This document shows, piece after piece, positions 42,608 to 52,031 of a stretch of DNA of 64,000 nucleotides (its first letter is position 1; each line of letters begins with the position of its first letter). Source of the stretch: Klebsiella sp. BIGb0138 (GTDB lineage Bacteria > Pseudomonadota > Gammaproteobacteria > Enterobacterales > Enterobacteriaceae); assembly GCF_004342285.1 (NCBI RefSeq), contig NZ_SMCV01000001.1, forward strand, positions 310,001 through 374,000, in the 5' to 3' direction. The notes below the pieces were generated by a model. The model worked only from the letters and a program-made list of their open reading frames with translations. It did no database searches and was not told where the DNA came from. The position numbers and the translations under genes are program-made.

Positions 42608-43378
42608 TTACTGCGCCAGCACCTCCGTCGCCGGCGCAACCGTCGCGCCGCAGGCTTCAATCTCGCTGCGAACCAGCGTCGCCAGCGCCAGCGAACCCGG
42701 GGTATCGCTATGAACTAGGATCGAACGCGCACGTACCGGCAGCGTATTGCCGCTAAAGGTGGTCACCGTACCGTGCTGCAGAAATTGACGTACTCTGGCG
42801 CGCACCGCCGTCTCCTCTTTGATCAGCGAACCGGGAGTGCCGCGCGGGACCAGCTGCCCGCGATCGTCGTAGGCCCGGTCCGCGAGAAACAGCGTCAGCG
42901 TCGGCAGCCCCGCGTCCTGCGCCGCCCGTTCAATGATAGTGTCCGGCTGGCAGAAGATAATCAGTTGCGGATCGATCCGGGCGACGGTCTGCATCACCTG
43001 AAGCGCCAGGGCGTCGTCACGGTTAATCATATTGCCCATCGCCGCGTGAAAGCTCAGGTGGGCGACGCGGGTGCCCTCGGCGCGGGCAATGGCGGAGAGC
43101 GCGCCAAGCTGATAAACCACCTGCTGGCAAATCTCATCCGCGGAGAACGACATCTCTTTGCGCCCGAAGCCCTGGCGGTCCGGCAGGCCCGGATGGGCTC
43201 CAATACCCACGCCGCGCGCCTTCGCCAGGCGCACCATTCGGGTCATGATCGCCGGATCCCCCGCGTGAAAACCGCAGGCGATGTTGGCGGAAGAGACCCT
43301 ATCCATTAACGCCGAATCATCACATAGCTGATAGACGCCAAAACCTTCTCCCATATCGGAGTTCACATCAATTTTCAT
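42608..43378 (-). CDS. pxpA: 5-oxoprolinase subunit PxpA (LamB/YcsF family)
   Basis: About 256 residues from the ATG at 43378, preceded by AAGGAACTCAGC; the longer frame to 43402 runs into pxpC. The family is immediately recognisable: MKIDVNSDMGEGFGVYQL, SANIACGFHAGDPAIMTRMV, GIGAHPGLPDRQGFGRKEM and ILVHSDTPGSLALA. With PxpB and PxpC it cleaves 5-oxoproline to glutamate in an ATP-dependent reaction. It is the last gene of the SBP-pxpB-pxpC-pxpA group. Confidence 0.95.
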   Translation of the reverse strand: MKIDVNSDMGEGFGVYQLCDDSALMDRVSSANIACGFHAGDPAIMTRMVRLAKARGVGIGAHPGLPDRQGFGRKEMSFSADEICQQVVYQLGALSAIARAEGTRVAHLSFHAAMGNMINRDDALALQVMQTVARIDPQLIIFCQPDTIIERAAQDAGLPTLTLFLADRAYDDRGQLVPRGTPGSLIKEETAVRARVRQFLQHGTVTTFSGNTLPVRARSILVHSDTPGSLALATLVRSEIEACGATVAPATEVLAQ

Positions 43379-43388
43379 GCTGAGTTCC

Positions 43389-44375
43389 TTATAAACCGAC
43401 AACCCCGGTCAGCGGCGCTACGCTGACGCGCAAACGCTGCAGCCAGCGTTCAATCGCCTGCCGCACCGCGATGGCGGTACGCGTATCGCCCTGTACCAGT
43501 TGAATTGATTGACCCGCCTGCAGCTGGCCCAGACGCCAGAGGTCCTCTTCAATCACGCAGGCAATTTTGGGATAACCTCCCGCGGTGTTGGCATCGCTCA
43601 GCTGGATAATCGGTTCGCCGGCCGGCGGAACCTGTACGATGCCCGGGATCAGACCGTAGGAGCGCATTTCAACCGTTTCGGCGGGCAGGATGGGATCCCC
43701 CGCCAGGCGATAGCCGGTCCGGTTGCTGTGCAGTGAAATTTTCCACGCCTGGCTCCAGAAGCGCGGCGCATCGGCGGCAAACAGCGAATATTCGCCGGCG
43801 GGGATGGCGCGGATCTGCGCATCGCCCTGCGCGTTGTGCGGGAAAAAAGCGCTTAAGGCCACTTCCGGCGGCTCAATGCCGATCCCCGAGGCCGGCAGCG
43901 GCGCGCCCTGCCACCGGCCGCACGCCAGCACGTCGCCGCGCTGCAGCGGCCGGCCCTCGAGTCCGCCGAAGCCGCCGCGCAGGGCGGTGCTGCGCGAGCC
44001 CAGCACCTGCGGGACATCAATGCCCCCGGCCACGCAGAGATAACCGCGCGCGCCGCGACGGGGAAAGCGCAGTTCCAGCAGCTGGCCTTTACGTACCGCG
44101 CAGCCCCACCAGGCCGGTAGCGCTGCGCCGTCGAGCCTTGCCCGGCAGTCGGCGCCGGTGAGCGCGATCCAGGTGTCCGCCAGGAAACGCACGCGGAAGG
44201 GAAACATTTGCACTTCGATGGCCGCCGCGTTTTCCTCATTCCCCAGCAGGGTGTTGCCGGCGCGCAGCGCCAGCGGGTCCATCACGCCGCTCACCGAGAC
44301 GCCAAGGTGGCGCCACGCCGGGCGGCCTAAATCCTGGATCGTATTTAGCGCGGCGCTTTGTTCAATCTCAATCAC
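43389..44375 (-). CDS. pxpC: 5-oxoprolinase/urea carboxylase-like subunit PxpC (KipA-type carboxyltransferase domain)
   Basis: A 328-residue subunit of the KipA/allophanate hydrolase subunit 2 family: NTIQDLGRPAWRHLGVSVSGVMDPLALRAGNTLLGN, RGYLCVAGGIDVPQVLGSRST and LSDANTAGGYPKIACVI (landmarks). The domain is homologous to part of the carboxyltransferase module of urea carboxylase and is annotated as biotin-dependent carboxyltransferase. It starts at GTG within the pxpB stop (GTGA), giving tight coupling. It works with PxpB and PxpA on 5-oxoproline or a related cyclic amide. Confidence 0.94.
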   Translation of the reverse strand: MIEIEQSAALNTIQDLGRPAWRHLGVSVSGVMDPLALRAGNTLLGNEENAAAIEVQMFPFRVRFLADTWIALTGADCRARLDGAALPAWWGCAVRKGQLLELRFPRRGARGYLCVAGGIDVPQVLGSRSTALRGGFGGLEGRPLQRGDVLACGRWQGAPLPASGIGIEPPEVALSAFFPHNAQGDAQIRAIPAGEYSLFAADAPRFWSQAWKISLHSNRTGYRLAGDPILPAETVEMRSYGLIPGIVQVPPAGEPIIQLSDANTAGGYPKIACVIEEDLWRLGQLQAGQSIQLVQGDTRTAIAVRQAIERWLQRLRVSVAPLTGVVGL

Positions 44376-45079
44376 AGTTCGACTCTCTCAGGCAGAAAAC
44401 GGATGATATCGCCTGGCGCCATCAGCGCAGGAATGGCGGCATGGGGATTGAATACCTCAATCTCCGCGTAGCCGATAGCGTTCCAGCCGTTCGGCCCGGT
44501 CAGCACCGAGACGCCCGCCTGCGGCCCGCCGATGGTGACCGTCCCCTTAAGCATATTCAGCGAAGGCACCTTTTTACGCGGCGTCGCCAGGCGCGGATCC
44601 AGGCCGTGCAAATAGCCGAACCCCGGCGCGCTGCCAAGCGCGACCACGGTATAGATCCCCTGCGAATGACGACGAATGACTTCCCGGGCGGAAAACCCGG
44701 TATGACGACATACCGCCTCCAGATCGGTGGCATGTTCCCCGCCGTAGCACACCGGGATGTCAATCTGCCGCCCTTCGACGTTGAGCGCCTGCGCCGCCAG
44801 CCAGCACTCGCGCAGACGGCGCTCCACCCCGGTCGGCTCCTCCGGCGTATCGCGCAGCAGCACCAGTAAATTGGTCACGCCGGGGATCAGGGACTCCACC
44901 TCCGGCCACTGCCGCAGGGTCTGCGCTAAAGACCAGATGCGCCGCTGCGCCGGAAGGTCGAAGGCGCCGGGCGCTTCGATAAGCCAGGCCCGGCTCCCCA
45001 TCATGGAGATCCGCGCCGGGGCGCCAGCGTGGAGCTCAATGCGGCGCTCGGGTAACACGGTTTTCGATGTCGGCGTCAT
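44372..45079 (-). CDS. pxpB: 5-oxoprolinase subunit PxpB (KipI-type)
   Basis: A 235-residue KipI/allophanate hydrolase subunit 1-like protein. Landmarks are ESLIPGVTNLLVLL, IPVCYGGEHATDLEAVCRHTGFS, VIRRHSQGIYTVVALGSAPGFGYLHGLDPRLATPR and GGPQAGVSVLTGPNGWNAIG. PxpB pairs with PxpC. It begins 2 nt after the binding-protein stop and overlaps pxpC by 4 nt. It lies immediately next to a periplasmic solute-binding protein gene, indicating that the substrate is taken up from outside. Confidence 0.94.
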   Translation of the reverse strand: MTPTSKTVLPERRIELHAGAPARISMMGSRAWLIEAPGAFDLPAQRRIWSLAQTLRQWPEVESLIPGVTNLLVLLRDTPEEPTGVERRLRECWLAAQALNVEGRQIDIPVCYGGEHATDLEAVCRHTGFSAREVIRRHSQGIYTVVALGSAPGFGYLHGLDPRLATPRKKVPSLNMLKGTVTIGGPQAGVSVLTGPNGWNAIGYAEIEVFNPHAAIPALMAPGDIIRFLPERVEL

Positions 45080-45081
45080 AC

Positions 45082-45921
45082 TTATTCCAGCGGTTCAAAC
45101 GTGAGGCTGGATAACGGTTGTACCCGTTCTTCGCGGACCATTTTGTATTCGGTGTTCGGCCCAATCCAGGTATTCCAGATCTTGTCGATCGTCCCGTCGT
45201 CATCCATCGCCTTCAGGCTTTCATTGACGCTGCTCAGCAGCTGCGGTTCGCCCTGCTTCATCCCCACGCCGATAGGTTCAAGCGCCATCGGCTCCTTAAT
45301 CATCGCCAGATTGATGCCGTCCTTTTTCGCCTGACCGATCATCTTGATACCGGTCATCGTGTTGGTGACGAAGCCCAGCGCTTTATTCTGCTCAAGGGCA
45401 AGGAAGGCCGAAGCGGCGTCCTGGAAGGTGACCGGTTTGCCGCCCTTCAGCACGATGGATTGTTCAGAGGTGGTCCCCTTGGTGGCGCTGATGCGCTTGC
45501 CTTTGAAATCGGCGAGGGTTTTATCGGCGTTCGCCTCTTTTACCAGCAGCATCTCTTTCGCGACATAGTAAGGGTCGCTGAACTGAATCTGGCGGCCGCG
45601 CGTTTTGGTATAGGCAAGGTTGGCGATCAGCACGTCGGCTCGCCCGGTAGCGATGACGGCGATACGCGCTTCCACGGAAGTGGGAACCAGCTGCGCCTTG
45701 ACCCCCATCTGTTTCGCCAGCGCGTGGCAGAGTTCAACGTCCATCCCGACCAGCTGGCGGGTTTTCGGATCCGGGGCCGAAAACGGCGGCACATCGGAAT
45801 AGACCGCGCACTTCAGCTCGCCGCGTGCATGAATATCCGCCAGCATGTCGGCGCGCGCGGCGCCGGACGCCGCTACCAGCGTCAGAGCCAGCGCTAAACC
45901 CGCATTTCGCTTCAGTTTCAT
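45082..45921 (-). CDS. Polar amino acid ABC transporter solute-binding protein
   Basis: A 279-residue protein with a signal peptide ending AARA, residue 24. It has the SBP_bac_3 pattern: RGELKCAVYSDVPPFSAPDPKTRQLVGMDVELCHALAKQMG, AVIATGRADVLIANLAYTKTRGRQIQFSDPY and FKGKRISATKGTTSEQSI (as landmarks). It is the first gene of the pxp operon. The transporter operon at 36239-38448 has no binding protein of its own, so this protein probably serves it. The ligand is likely 5-oxoproline, glutamate or a related compound. Confidence 0.9.
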   Translation of the reverse strand: MKLKRNAGLALALTLVAASGAARADMLADIHARGELKCAVYSDVPPFSAPDPKTRQLVGMDVELCHALAKQMGVKAQLVPTSVEARIAVIATGRADVLIANLAYTKTRGRQIQFSDPYYVAKEMLLVKEANADKTLADFKGKRISATKGTTSEQSIVLKGGKPVTFQDAASAFLALEQNKALGFVTNTMTGIKMIGQAKKDGINLAMIKEPMALEPIGVGMKQGEPQLLSSVNESLKAMDDDGTIDKIWNTWIGPNTEYKMVREERVQPLSSLTFEPLE

Positions 45922-46219
45922 TATTGTTTCCCCTCGGTCTGGATAAAAGAGTACCGACGTCCGCGAAGAGGTTCCCCGTTTCGCCGGTATGGCTAACCAC
46001 TTATCGCGACTATATCGACATTGCTTGCGCGACGGGTAAGAGGGAAACGCTGTCGGGAGATAGGTGATTTATATGACGGCGCCGGCGCCCAGAGATAAGC
46101 AAACATTATCCTGACAGAACGAAATTATCTTATCTGCCGACCCTTCGCGCCCTCTACTGTAACGCCATGCGCGACATCCACCCCGCGTCCCTCCGCGACC
46201 GTTAACCAAAGGTAGTCAC

Positions 46220-47140
46220 ATGAATGCCCGACTTGGGATTTATCTAAAAATACTCTCCGCGCTGTGCGCGACGTTAATGCTGGCCTGCGTCAAAGGATTA
46301 CAGGGGGCGATTCCCACCGGCGAAGTGATTTTCTTCCGCTCCTTTATCGCCATGTTCCCCCTGCTCATCTGGTTAAAAATTCAGGGCAACGTGCTGGCCA
46401 GTATTAAGACCAAAAATATTTTCGGCCATCTGATTCGCGGCTTTTCCGGTACCGGCGGGATGTACTTCAACTATCTGGCGCTGGTGTCGATCTCCCTCGC
46501 CGACGCCACCGCCCTGAGCTACGCCGCCCCGCTCTTCACCGTCATCATGGCGGCCTTACTGCTGAAAGAGCGGGTGCGTTTTTCCCGCTGGCTGGGGGTT
46601 ATTGTCGGTTTTTCCGGCATCCTGTTTATGCTCTCCGCCAGCTTAACCGCCAGCGGCTCTCTGTTCGCCGGCGGTCAGCTGCAATCCGGGATGGCTCTCG
46701 GCGTCGCGTTCGCCCTGCTGGCCGCGCTCTGCACCGCCACCTCCAACATTCAGATCCGTTTTCTCAACGGCATTGAAAAACCCGGCGCCATCGTCTTTTA
46801 CTTCTCGCTGATGACCACCCTGATTGGCCTCGCAACCAGCCTGTTCGGCTGGGCGCGGCCAACGCCGGGTCAGCTTCTGTTGCTGGTGGGCTGCGGTTTC
46901 TTCGGCGGCATGGCGCAGATTCTGGTCACGCTAAGCCTGCGTTTTACCGACGCCTCGCTGCTGGCGCCGTTTGACTACACCACGCTGGTCTGGTCGATGG
47001 TGATTGGCTACCTGTTCTTAAACAGCCTGCCCGCTTCGTCAACGCTGATCGGCGCCGGGATCGTGGCGCTGGCGGGGATCTTCACCCTGTGGTGCGACCA
47101 GCGGCAGCGGCGGGCGCATATCGCGCGCGCCTCTTCCTGA
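46220..47140 (+). CDS. EamA/DMT-family transporter
   Basis: A 306-residue membrane protein with ten helices in two EamA repeats. Repeat one has GEVIFFRSFIAMFPLLIWL and YLALVSISLADATALSYAAPLFTVIMA; repeat two has LRFTDASLLAPFDYTTLVWSMVIGYL. Members are metabolite or amino acid exporters and sometimes importers. GGTAGTCAC precedes the ATG weakly. It is divergent from the pxp operon and convergent with the dehydrogenase gene. Its place in the island suggests export of an amino acid or overflow product, but direction and substrate are inferred. Confidence 0.88.
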   Translation: MNARLGIYLKILSALCATLMLACVKGLQGAIPTGEVIFFRSFIAMFPLLIWLKIQGNVLASIKTKNIFGHLIRGFSGTGGMYFNYLALVSISLADATALSYAAPLFTVIMAALLLKERVRFSRWLGVIVGFSGILFMLSASLTASGSLFAGGQLQSGMALGVAFALLAALCTATSNIQIRFLNGIEKPGAIVFYFSLMTTLIGLATSLFGWARPTPGQLLLLVGCGFFGGMAQILVTLSLRFTDASLLAPFDYTTLVWSMVIGYLFLNSLPASSTLIGAGIVALAGIFTLWCDQRQRRAHIARASS

Positions 47141-47197
47141 GTTTGCTGATACCCATGGCCCCGCGCGGGCAGCGCAGGGCTTGCCGCTCCCCGCGCC

Positions 47198-48469
47198 TCA
47201 GGAATACAGCCCGCGGTCTTTACTCGCCAGCAGGATCCGTTCGCAGGCCAGGACCCAGGCGGCGGTCCGCAGGGGAATAGCCAGAGCCTGCGCTTTCAGC
47301 CAGACGCTTTCGATGGCGTGGCGCATAATGGTATCCAGCCGCGCATCGATCTCCTCTTCGCTCCAGAAGTGGCTGGAGAAATCCTGCACCCACTCGAAAT
47401 AGCTGACCGTCACCCCGCCGGCGTTGGCAATCACGTCGGGAACCAGCACGATCCCGCGCTCAGCCAGCACATCGTCGGCCTCCGGCAGCGTCGGGCCGTT
47501 GGCCCCCTCCAGAATGAGGCGACAGCGCAGATCGGCGGCGCGCTCCGCGCTAATCTGCCCCTCCAGCGCTGCCGGAATCAGTATTTCGTAGCCGAGGCTC
47601 CAGAAAGCCTCGTCCGCCACGCTATCGGCGCCGGGGAAACCGGCTATTGTGCCATGAGCCTGCTGCCACGCCTGCAGCGCCGGAATATCGAGGCCGTTGT
47701 GCTGATACAGCGTCGCGCGATGATCCTGGACGGCCACCACCCGCGCGCCGGCGGCATGAAACAGCCCGGCGCTGACGCTACCCACGTTGCCAAACCCCTG
47801 CACGGCGACCCGACTTTGCGCCACGGAGAGCCCCAGCTTTTCCGCGATGTGGCAGCCGGTAATAAATACTCCGCGCCCGGTGGCCTGCACCCGCCCCAGC
47901 GAGCCGCCGAGGTGGAGCGGTTTCCCCGTCACCACGCCGGTCGCGGCGGTTCCGGCATGACGCGACCAGGTATCCATCATCCAGGCCATGACCTGGCCGT
48001 TGGTGCCGACGTCCGGCGCCGGAATATCCTGCCGGGGGCCGATCACCCGGCTGATTTCACAAGTGTAGCGGCGGGTCAAACGCTCCAGCTCTCTGTCGGA
48101 TAGCGTCGTCGGGTCGACGCGTACGCCGCCTTTCGCCCCGCCGAACGGCAGATTGAGCGCCGCGCATTTCACGGTCATCCACGCCGCCAGCGCCATCACC
48201 TCCTGCAGGCTGACGTCGGGGTGATAGCGCACGCCCCCCTTGCCGGGTCCGCGAGAGAGATTATGCTGAACGCGATAGCCTTCAAAATGGCGAATCGTCC
48301 CGTCATCCATTTCCAGCGGAACATCGACAATCAGCGCCCTTTCCGGGTGACGCAGGGTATCGGCCCAGCGATTGAGATCGCCGGGCAGCGGCAGGACGCG
48401 TTCCACCTGGGCGAGATAGATAGCCCAGGCGCAATGGCTCTCACCCGTCACATAAGAGAGTGCAGACAC
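47198..48469 (-). CDS. Glu/Leu/Phe/Val-type dehydrogenase (glutamate dehydrogenase-like)
   Basis: A 423-residue amino acid dehydrogenase of the RocG/GudB size class, shorter than biosynthetic E. coli GdhA (447). Key phrases are [39 protein letters not shown] with the catalytic-type Lys, [16 protein letters not shown], the Rossmann motif [15 protein letters not shown] and [18 protein letters not shown]. It should deaminate glutamate to 2-oxoglutarate and ammonium, which would complete 5-oxoproline use as nitrogen and carbon source. It lies just downstream of a terminator after accC. Confidence 0.92.
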   Translation of the reverse strand: MSALSYVTGESHCAWAIYLAQVERVLPLPGDLNRWADTLRHPERALIVDVPLEMDDGTIRHFEGYRVQHNLSRGPGKGGVRYHPDVSLQEVMALAAWMTVKCAALNLPFGGAKGGVRVDPTTLSDRELERLTRRYTCEISRVIGPRQDIPAPDVGTNGQVMAWMMDTWSRHAGTAATGVVTGKPLHLGGSLGRVQATGRGVFITGCHIAEKLGLSVAQSRVAVQGFGNVGSVSAGLFHAAGARVVAVQDHRATLYQHNGLDIPALQAWQQAHGTIAGFPGADSVADEAFWSLGYEILIPAALEGQISAERAADLRCRLILEGANGPTLPEADDVLAERGIVLVPDVIANAGGVTVSYFEWVQDFSSHFWSEEEIDARLDTIMRHAIESVWLKAQALAIPLRTAAWVLACERILLASKDRGLYS

Positions 48470-48517
48470 AACTTACCTCCGGTTTTCCAGTAGTGATATT
48501 GATAGCGATAAATGAAG

Positions 48518-48539
48518 AAAGCCGCCCGGAGGCGGCTTT
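48518..48539 (-). terminator. Terminator of the accBC pair
   Basis: AAAGCCGCC and GGCGGCTTT pair around a 4-nt loop, 11 bp after the accC stop; on the minus strand the stem is followed by CTTCATTT. It separates accBC from the dehydrogenase gene. Confidence 0.85.
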
Positions 48540-48549
48540 GCGGCGAAGT

Positions 48550-49896
48550 TCAGCGACTGAGCTCCAGTTTCTTTTCCAGATAATGGATGTTGCTGCCGCC
48601 GGCGCGAAAATGGTCATCCGCCATGATCCGCCGCTGCAGCTCAACGTTGGTTTTGATGCCCTCGATCGCCAGCTCGTTCAGGGCATGTTCCATCCGCGCA
48701 ATGGCCTCACTCCGGCTATCGCCGATGACGATCAGTTTGCCAATCATCGAGTCGTAGTACGGCGGGACGCTGTAGCCCGCGTAGATATGCGATTCCCAGC
48801 GTACGCCAAAGCCTCCTGGCGCATGAAAACGGGTAATTTTGCCGGGGCTGGGCATGAAGGTGCGTGGGTCTTCGGCATTAATCCGGCATTCAATTGCGTG
48901 GCCGCGTACGCTCACCTGCTGCTGGCTGATAGAGAGCGGCAGTCCGGCGGCAATCCTCAGCTGCTCTTTAATCAGATCAACGCCGGTGATCATTTCCGTC
49001 ACCGGATGCTCCACCTGAATGCGGGTATTCATTTCGATAAAGTAAAATTCACCCTGCTCATAGAGAAACTCGAAGGTACCGGCGCCGCGATAGCCGATGT
49101 CCAGACAGGCTTTGGCACAGCGCGCGCCGATAGCCTGGCGGATCTCCGCGGTGATCCCCGGCGCGGGGGCCTCCTCCACCACCTTCTGGTGGCGCCGCTG
49201 CATTGAGCAATCGCGTTCGGCAAGATAAATCGCCTGCCCTTGTCCATCGGCCAGAACCTGGATTTCAATATGGCGCGGATTCTCCAGATACTTCTCCATG
49301 TAGACCATATCGTTGTTGAACGCCGCTTTCGCCTCGGCGCGCGTCATATCGATAGCCTGCGCCAGCTCTTTCTCCTGCCGGACGACCCGCATCCCGCGCC
49401 CGCCGCCGCCGCCGGAGGCCTTGACGATGATCGGGTAACCGATCCCGGCCGCCAGCCGGCGATTCTTCTCCCGGTCATCGTCCAGCGGGCCGTCCGATCC
49501 CGGCACGCACGGCACCCCGGCTTGCTTCATCGCCTGAATGGCCGAGACCTTGTCCCCCATCAGACGAATGGTGTCCGCTTTCGGGCCGATAAACACGAAC
49601 CCTGAGCGCTCCACCTGTTCGGCAAAGTCGGCATTTTCCGCCAGAAAACCGTAACCAGGATGGATGGCCGCCGCGCCCGTCACTTCAGCGGCCGAAATCA
49701 CCGCCGGAATATTGAGATAGCTTTTGGCGGACGGCGGCGGGCCAATACAGACGCTTTCATCGGCCAGCAGCACGTGTTTTAACTCACGGTCGGCGGTAGA
49801 GTGGACGGCCACCGAGCGAATGTTAAGCTCCCGGCAGGCGCGCAGGATACGCAGCGCGATTTCGCCGCGATTGGCAATCACAATTTTGTCCAGCAT
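48550..49896 (-). CDS. accC: Biotin carboxylase (AccC-like, extra copy)
   Basis: A 448-residue biotin carboxylase. ATP-grasp landmarks are [26 protein letters not shown] at the N-terminus, [61 protein letters not shown] and [17 protein letters not shown]. It carboxylates the biotin carried by the AccB-like protein, using ATP and bicarbonate. In E. coli the essential accBC pair has other neighbours, so this is probably a second, pathway-specific pair that supplies carboxybiotin to PxpB/PxpC. This link is inferred from context. It starts 8 bp after accB. Confidence 0.93.
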   Translation of the reverse strand: MLDKIVIANRGEIALRILRACRELNIRSVAVHSTADRELKHVLLADESVCIGPPPSAKSYLNIPAVISAAEVTGAAAIHPGYGFLAENADFAEQVERSGFVFIGPKADTIRLMGDKVSAIQAMKQAGVPCVPGSDGPLDDDREKNRRLAAGIGYPIIVKASGGGGGRGMRVVRQEKELAQAIDMTRAEAKAAFNNDMVYMEKYLENPRHIEIQVLADGQGQAIYLAERDCSMQRRHQKVVEEAPAPGITAEIRQAIGARCAKACLDIGYRGAGTFEFLYEQGEFYFIEMNTRIQVEHPVTEMITGVDLIKEQLRIAAGLPLSISQQQVSVRGHAIECRINAEDPRTFMPSPGKITRFHAPGGFGVRWESHIYAGYSVPPYYDSMIGKLIVIGDSRSEAIARMEHALNELAIEGIKTNVELQRRIMADDHFRAGGSNIHYLEKKLELSR

Positions 49897-49904
49897 GGCT
49901 CCCC

Positions 49905-50360
49905 CTATTCAATCACGATCAGCGGCTGGTCGAACTCAACCGGCTGACCATCGGTGGCCAGAATCGCTTTGACGATCCCGCGGTTATCCGCCGCGATCTG
50001 ATTCATCATCTTCATCGCTTCGACGATGCACAGGGTATCGCCGGCGTTGACCTGCTGACCGACAACCACAAATGGCGGCGCACCGGGCCCCGGTGAGAGA
50101 TAAAAGGTTCCCACCATCGGGGACACCGTGACGTGTTCCGGCGCCGGGTCCGGCGAGATGGCCGGCGTCTGTACGTCCGGAATCGGAATAGTCGGCAGCG
50201 GCTGAACGATGGCCGCTGGCGCGGTGGATGGCCCGACCGCCGTCGGGCTGGCGATAACGCGGCTGATGCGCACGGAGCTGGCGCCTTCGGCAATTTCCAG
50301 TTCGCCAATGCCGGAGGCTTCGACTAAGGCGATCAATTTTTCAATGCTGGCAATATCCAT
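49905..50360 (-). CDS. accB: Biotin carboxyl carrier protein (AccB-like, extra copy)
   Basis: A 151-residue protein from the ATG at 50360 (the track-like longer frame lacks a good start). The N-terminus [26 protein letters not shown] resembles E. coli AccB (156 residues), followed by a Pro/Ala/Thr-rich linker (residues 40-75). The biotinyl domain is [44 protein letters not shown], with the biotinylated Lys in EAMKM and the thumb SPGPG. It is co-transcribed with accC. A second, lysine-less relative is at 39338-39775. Confidence 0.93.
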   Translation of the reverse strand: MDIASIEKLIALVEASGIGELEIAEGASSVRISRVIASPTAVGPSTAPAAIVQPLPTIPIPDVQTPAISPDPAPEHVTVSPMVGTFYLSPGPGAPPFVVVGQQVNAGDTLCIVEAMKMMNQIAADNRGIVKAILATDGQPVEFDQPLIVIE

Positions 50361-50845
50361 AAGTAACGGGTTCCGCAGAAATTGGAAGTGATATACCCGA
50401 TCGCGCAATCAGTGGTGGTGCAGTTATAGCAGAGCCGGCGGGCGGTATTTCATAGGAACTTCAGGTGGCGGGATAAGAAAATAGTAAGGTATCGAATAGA
50501 CTACGCGAATCAAAGGCTGACAGATGCGTCACCCCATTATGGCTGCCCAGAAAGTATGTGTCGTCGGTAAGCGGATGTCGCCGAAGATGTGCTGCAATAG
50601 CGATGAAGGGGGTCATATTGCCTAAATAGTCATCCCTAGCAAACGTTGCCCGCGCCAGAGGAGCCGGGGCCATCCGCAGCAAAGCCTGGTTTGCTTTTCT
50701 ACTGTCAGCAAAACAGGCGCTCCTGCCACGGCAGGGAAATCCCCGCTGGTACAAACCGCCTCCGCGACGCGCCTGAAATATCGCGCCGCCGCCCCCTCAC
50801 CGACAACGCGCCAGGATGTACGCCTCGCGGCGTCAACCGTTTATG
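50361..50845. other. 485-bp intergenic region before accB
   Basis: No gene recognised. The minus-strand frame of 97 codons inside has no good start site and unusual composition. The region must contain the accB promoter; no operator was identified. Confidence 0.4.
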
Positions 50846-51814
50846 CTACCGGTGTTGACACTTTTTTTCGCTGTTCTCATCGGCCGCAGCGATATGCAGT
50901 AAAGCGCTCTGGAAGGAGGCATTAAACATCGGCCCGTGCGTGAGCCCAGGATAATGCCAGTAGGTCGCTGCCAGTCCGTCTGCGCTCAGGGCGGATACCG
51001 TCTTGCGCACCCTGCTCAGCACATCGCTCGCGCCGGCGACGGCGCTTCTTCCCGACGGATCGTCGCCCTCCATCAGATAGAGCTGCTTGTTACAGCCCCC
51101 CTGTTGATTAAGCGATGCCATTCTTGCCAGCAGAGCGAAATTATCTCTGCCCAGCGAAGGGCTGGCCGCGTAATAAAAGTGGAAAAAAGAGGAGGTTAAC
51201 CAGCTGTCCAGCACGAACAGACCGCCGAAGGAGTGCCCCCAGATGCCCCGTTTATTCGGGTCGATTTGAATATTTTTTTCTACCGCGGGAGCGATGCGCC
51301 CTTCCAGCAGCTGGCGGAACGTCGCGCTGCCGCCGCCCTCGCGCGCATAGTGCCCGACGACTACGGCCCCGCGCTGCTGCACCGCGGGCGTATAGTCATA
51401 GGCTCTGGCGTGAGTGTCGAAGGGCAGCGGCGTCTGGTAGCCAATCGCCACGATCACCGGCGGCGTTTTTTGCCGGAGTTGGCTAAGTAGCGAATCCGTC
51501 AAGCGGTCCATCAGCGCGTTACCGTCCAGCATATACAGGACCGGATAGCCCGATGGCGGCGGCGATGCGTCCGGTACGCCGGTCCAGACCCGGTAGTGTC
51601 TTTTGCCATCCGCAGAGTCAAACTGATGCACGCTGAAGTGATAAACCGCAGACCCGCGATCGGCAATATTCGGCCCCAGCGGCTTCATATCCGGTTTCGC
51701 CGCGCTCTCCCCGGCGTACAGCAGCGCCACACAGGAGAGCATGCAAAACAACGCGACGCGCTGAACTCTGTTTCGGGACTGATGCCCATTCCCCTGTTGA
51801 CGCTCTCTCTTCAC
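50846..51814 (-). CDS. Periplasmic siderophore esterase (IroE-like)
   Basis: A 322-residue alpha/beta hydrolase of the esterase D/Fes-IroE family, close in length to IroE (318). The start is GTG at 51814 with GGGAAAAACAG upstream. A long N-terminal leader carries a hydrophobic signal-anchor core (VALFCMLSCVALLYAGESAA, residues 20-39). Landmarks are YPVLYMLDGNALMDRLT, VIVAIGYQTPLPFD, the nucleophile motif KRGIWGHSFGGLFVLDSWL and the catalytic His in PGLTHGPMF. Such enzymes hydrolyse ferric or apo enterobactin/salmochelin in the periplasm. A Fur-box-like site lies about 60 bp upstream. No siderophore transport genes adjoin it. Confidence 0.86.
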   Translation of the reverse strand: MKRERQQGNGHQSRNRVQRVALFCMLSCVALLYAGESAAKPDMKPLGPNIADRGSAVYHFSVHQFDSADGKRHYRVWTGVPDASPPPSGYPVLYMLDGNALMDRLTDSLLSQLRQKTPPVIVAIGYQTPLPFDTHARAYDYTPAVQQRGAVVVGHYAREGGGSATFRQLLEGRIAPAVEKNIQIDPNKRGIWGHSFGGLFVLDSWLTSSFFHFYYAASPSLGRDNFALLARMASLNQQGGCNKQLYLMEGDDPSGRSAVAGASDVLSRVRKTVSALSADGLAATYWHYPGLTHGPMFNASFQSALLHIAAADENSEKKCQHR

Positions 51815-51868
51815 CTGTTTTTCCCGTATCTCTCTGGCGGATAAGCCTTATTCACATTGCGCCACGAT

Positions 51869-51893
51869 GATAATGGTTAGCAATATCATTTTC
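51869..51893 (-). promoter_or_regulatory. Fur-box-like site before the esterase gene
   Basis: GATAATGGTTAGCAATATCA and the following TTTTC keep the GATAAT start and ATCATT-like right arm of the Fur consensus. It lies 55-79 bp upstream of the esterase start and predicts iron-regulated expression. Confidence 0.62.
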
Positions 51894-52031
51894 AATTACA
51901 CAAAAAGACCGGCGCTACAGGAGAGCGGGTGGCAATACGACGTATTGTGCCGCCGGTATGTTTTGTTCATCATGCGGCCCGGTATCTATCTCGCCATTGA
52001 GCGCCGGGATCGGCGACAGAGAGAAGCATTG

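Noticed and set aside
43733..44161. Long frames opposite pxpC and pxpB
   Set aside because: Arginine/proline/alanine-rich antisense translations typical of GC-rich coding DNA.
50461..50754. 97-codon minus-strand frame upstream of the esterase stop
   Set aside because: Poor start context and no recognisable domain; more likely part of the accB upstream region.
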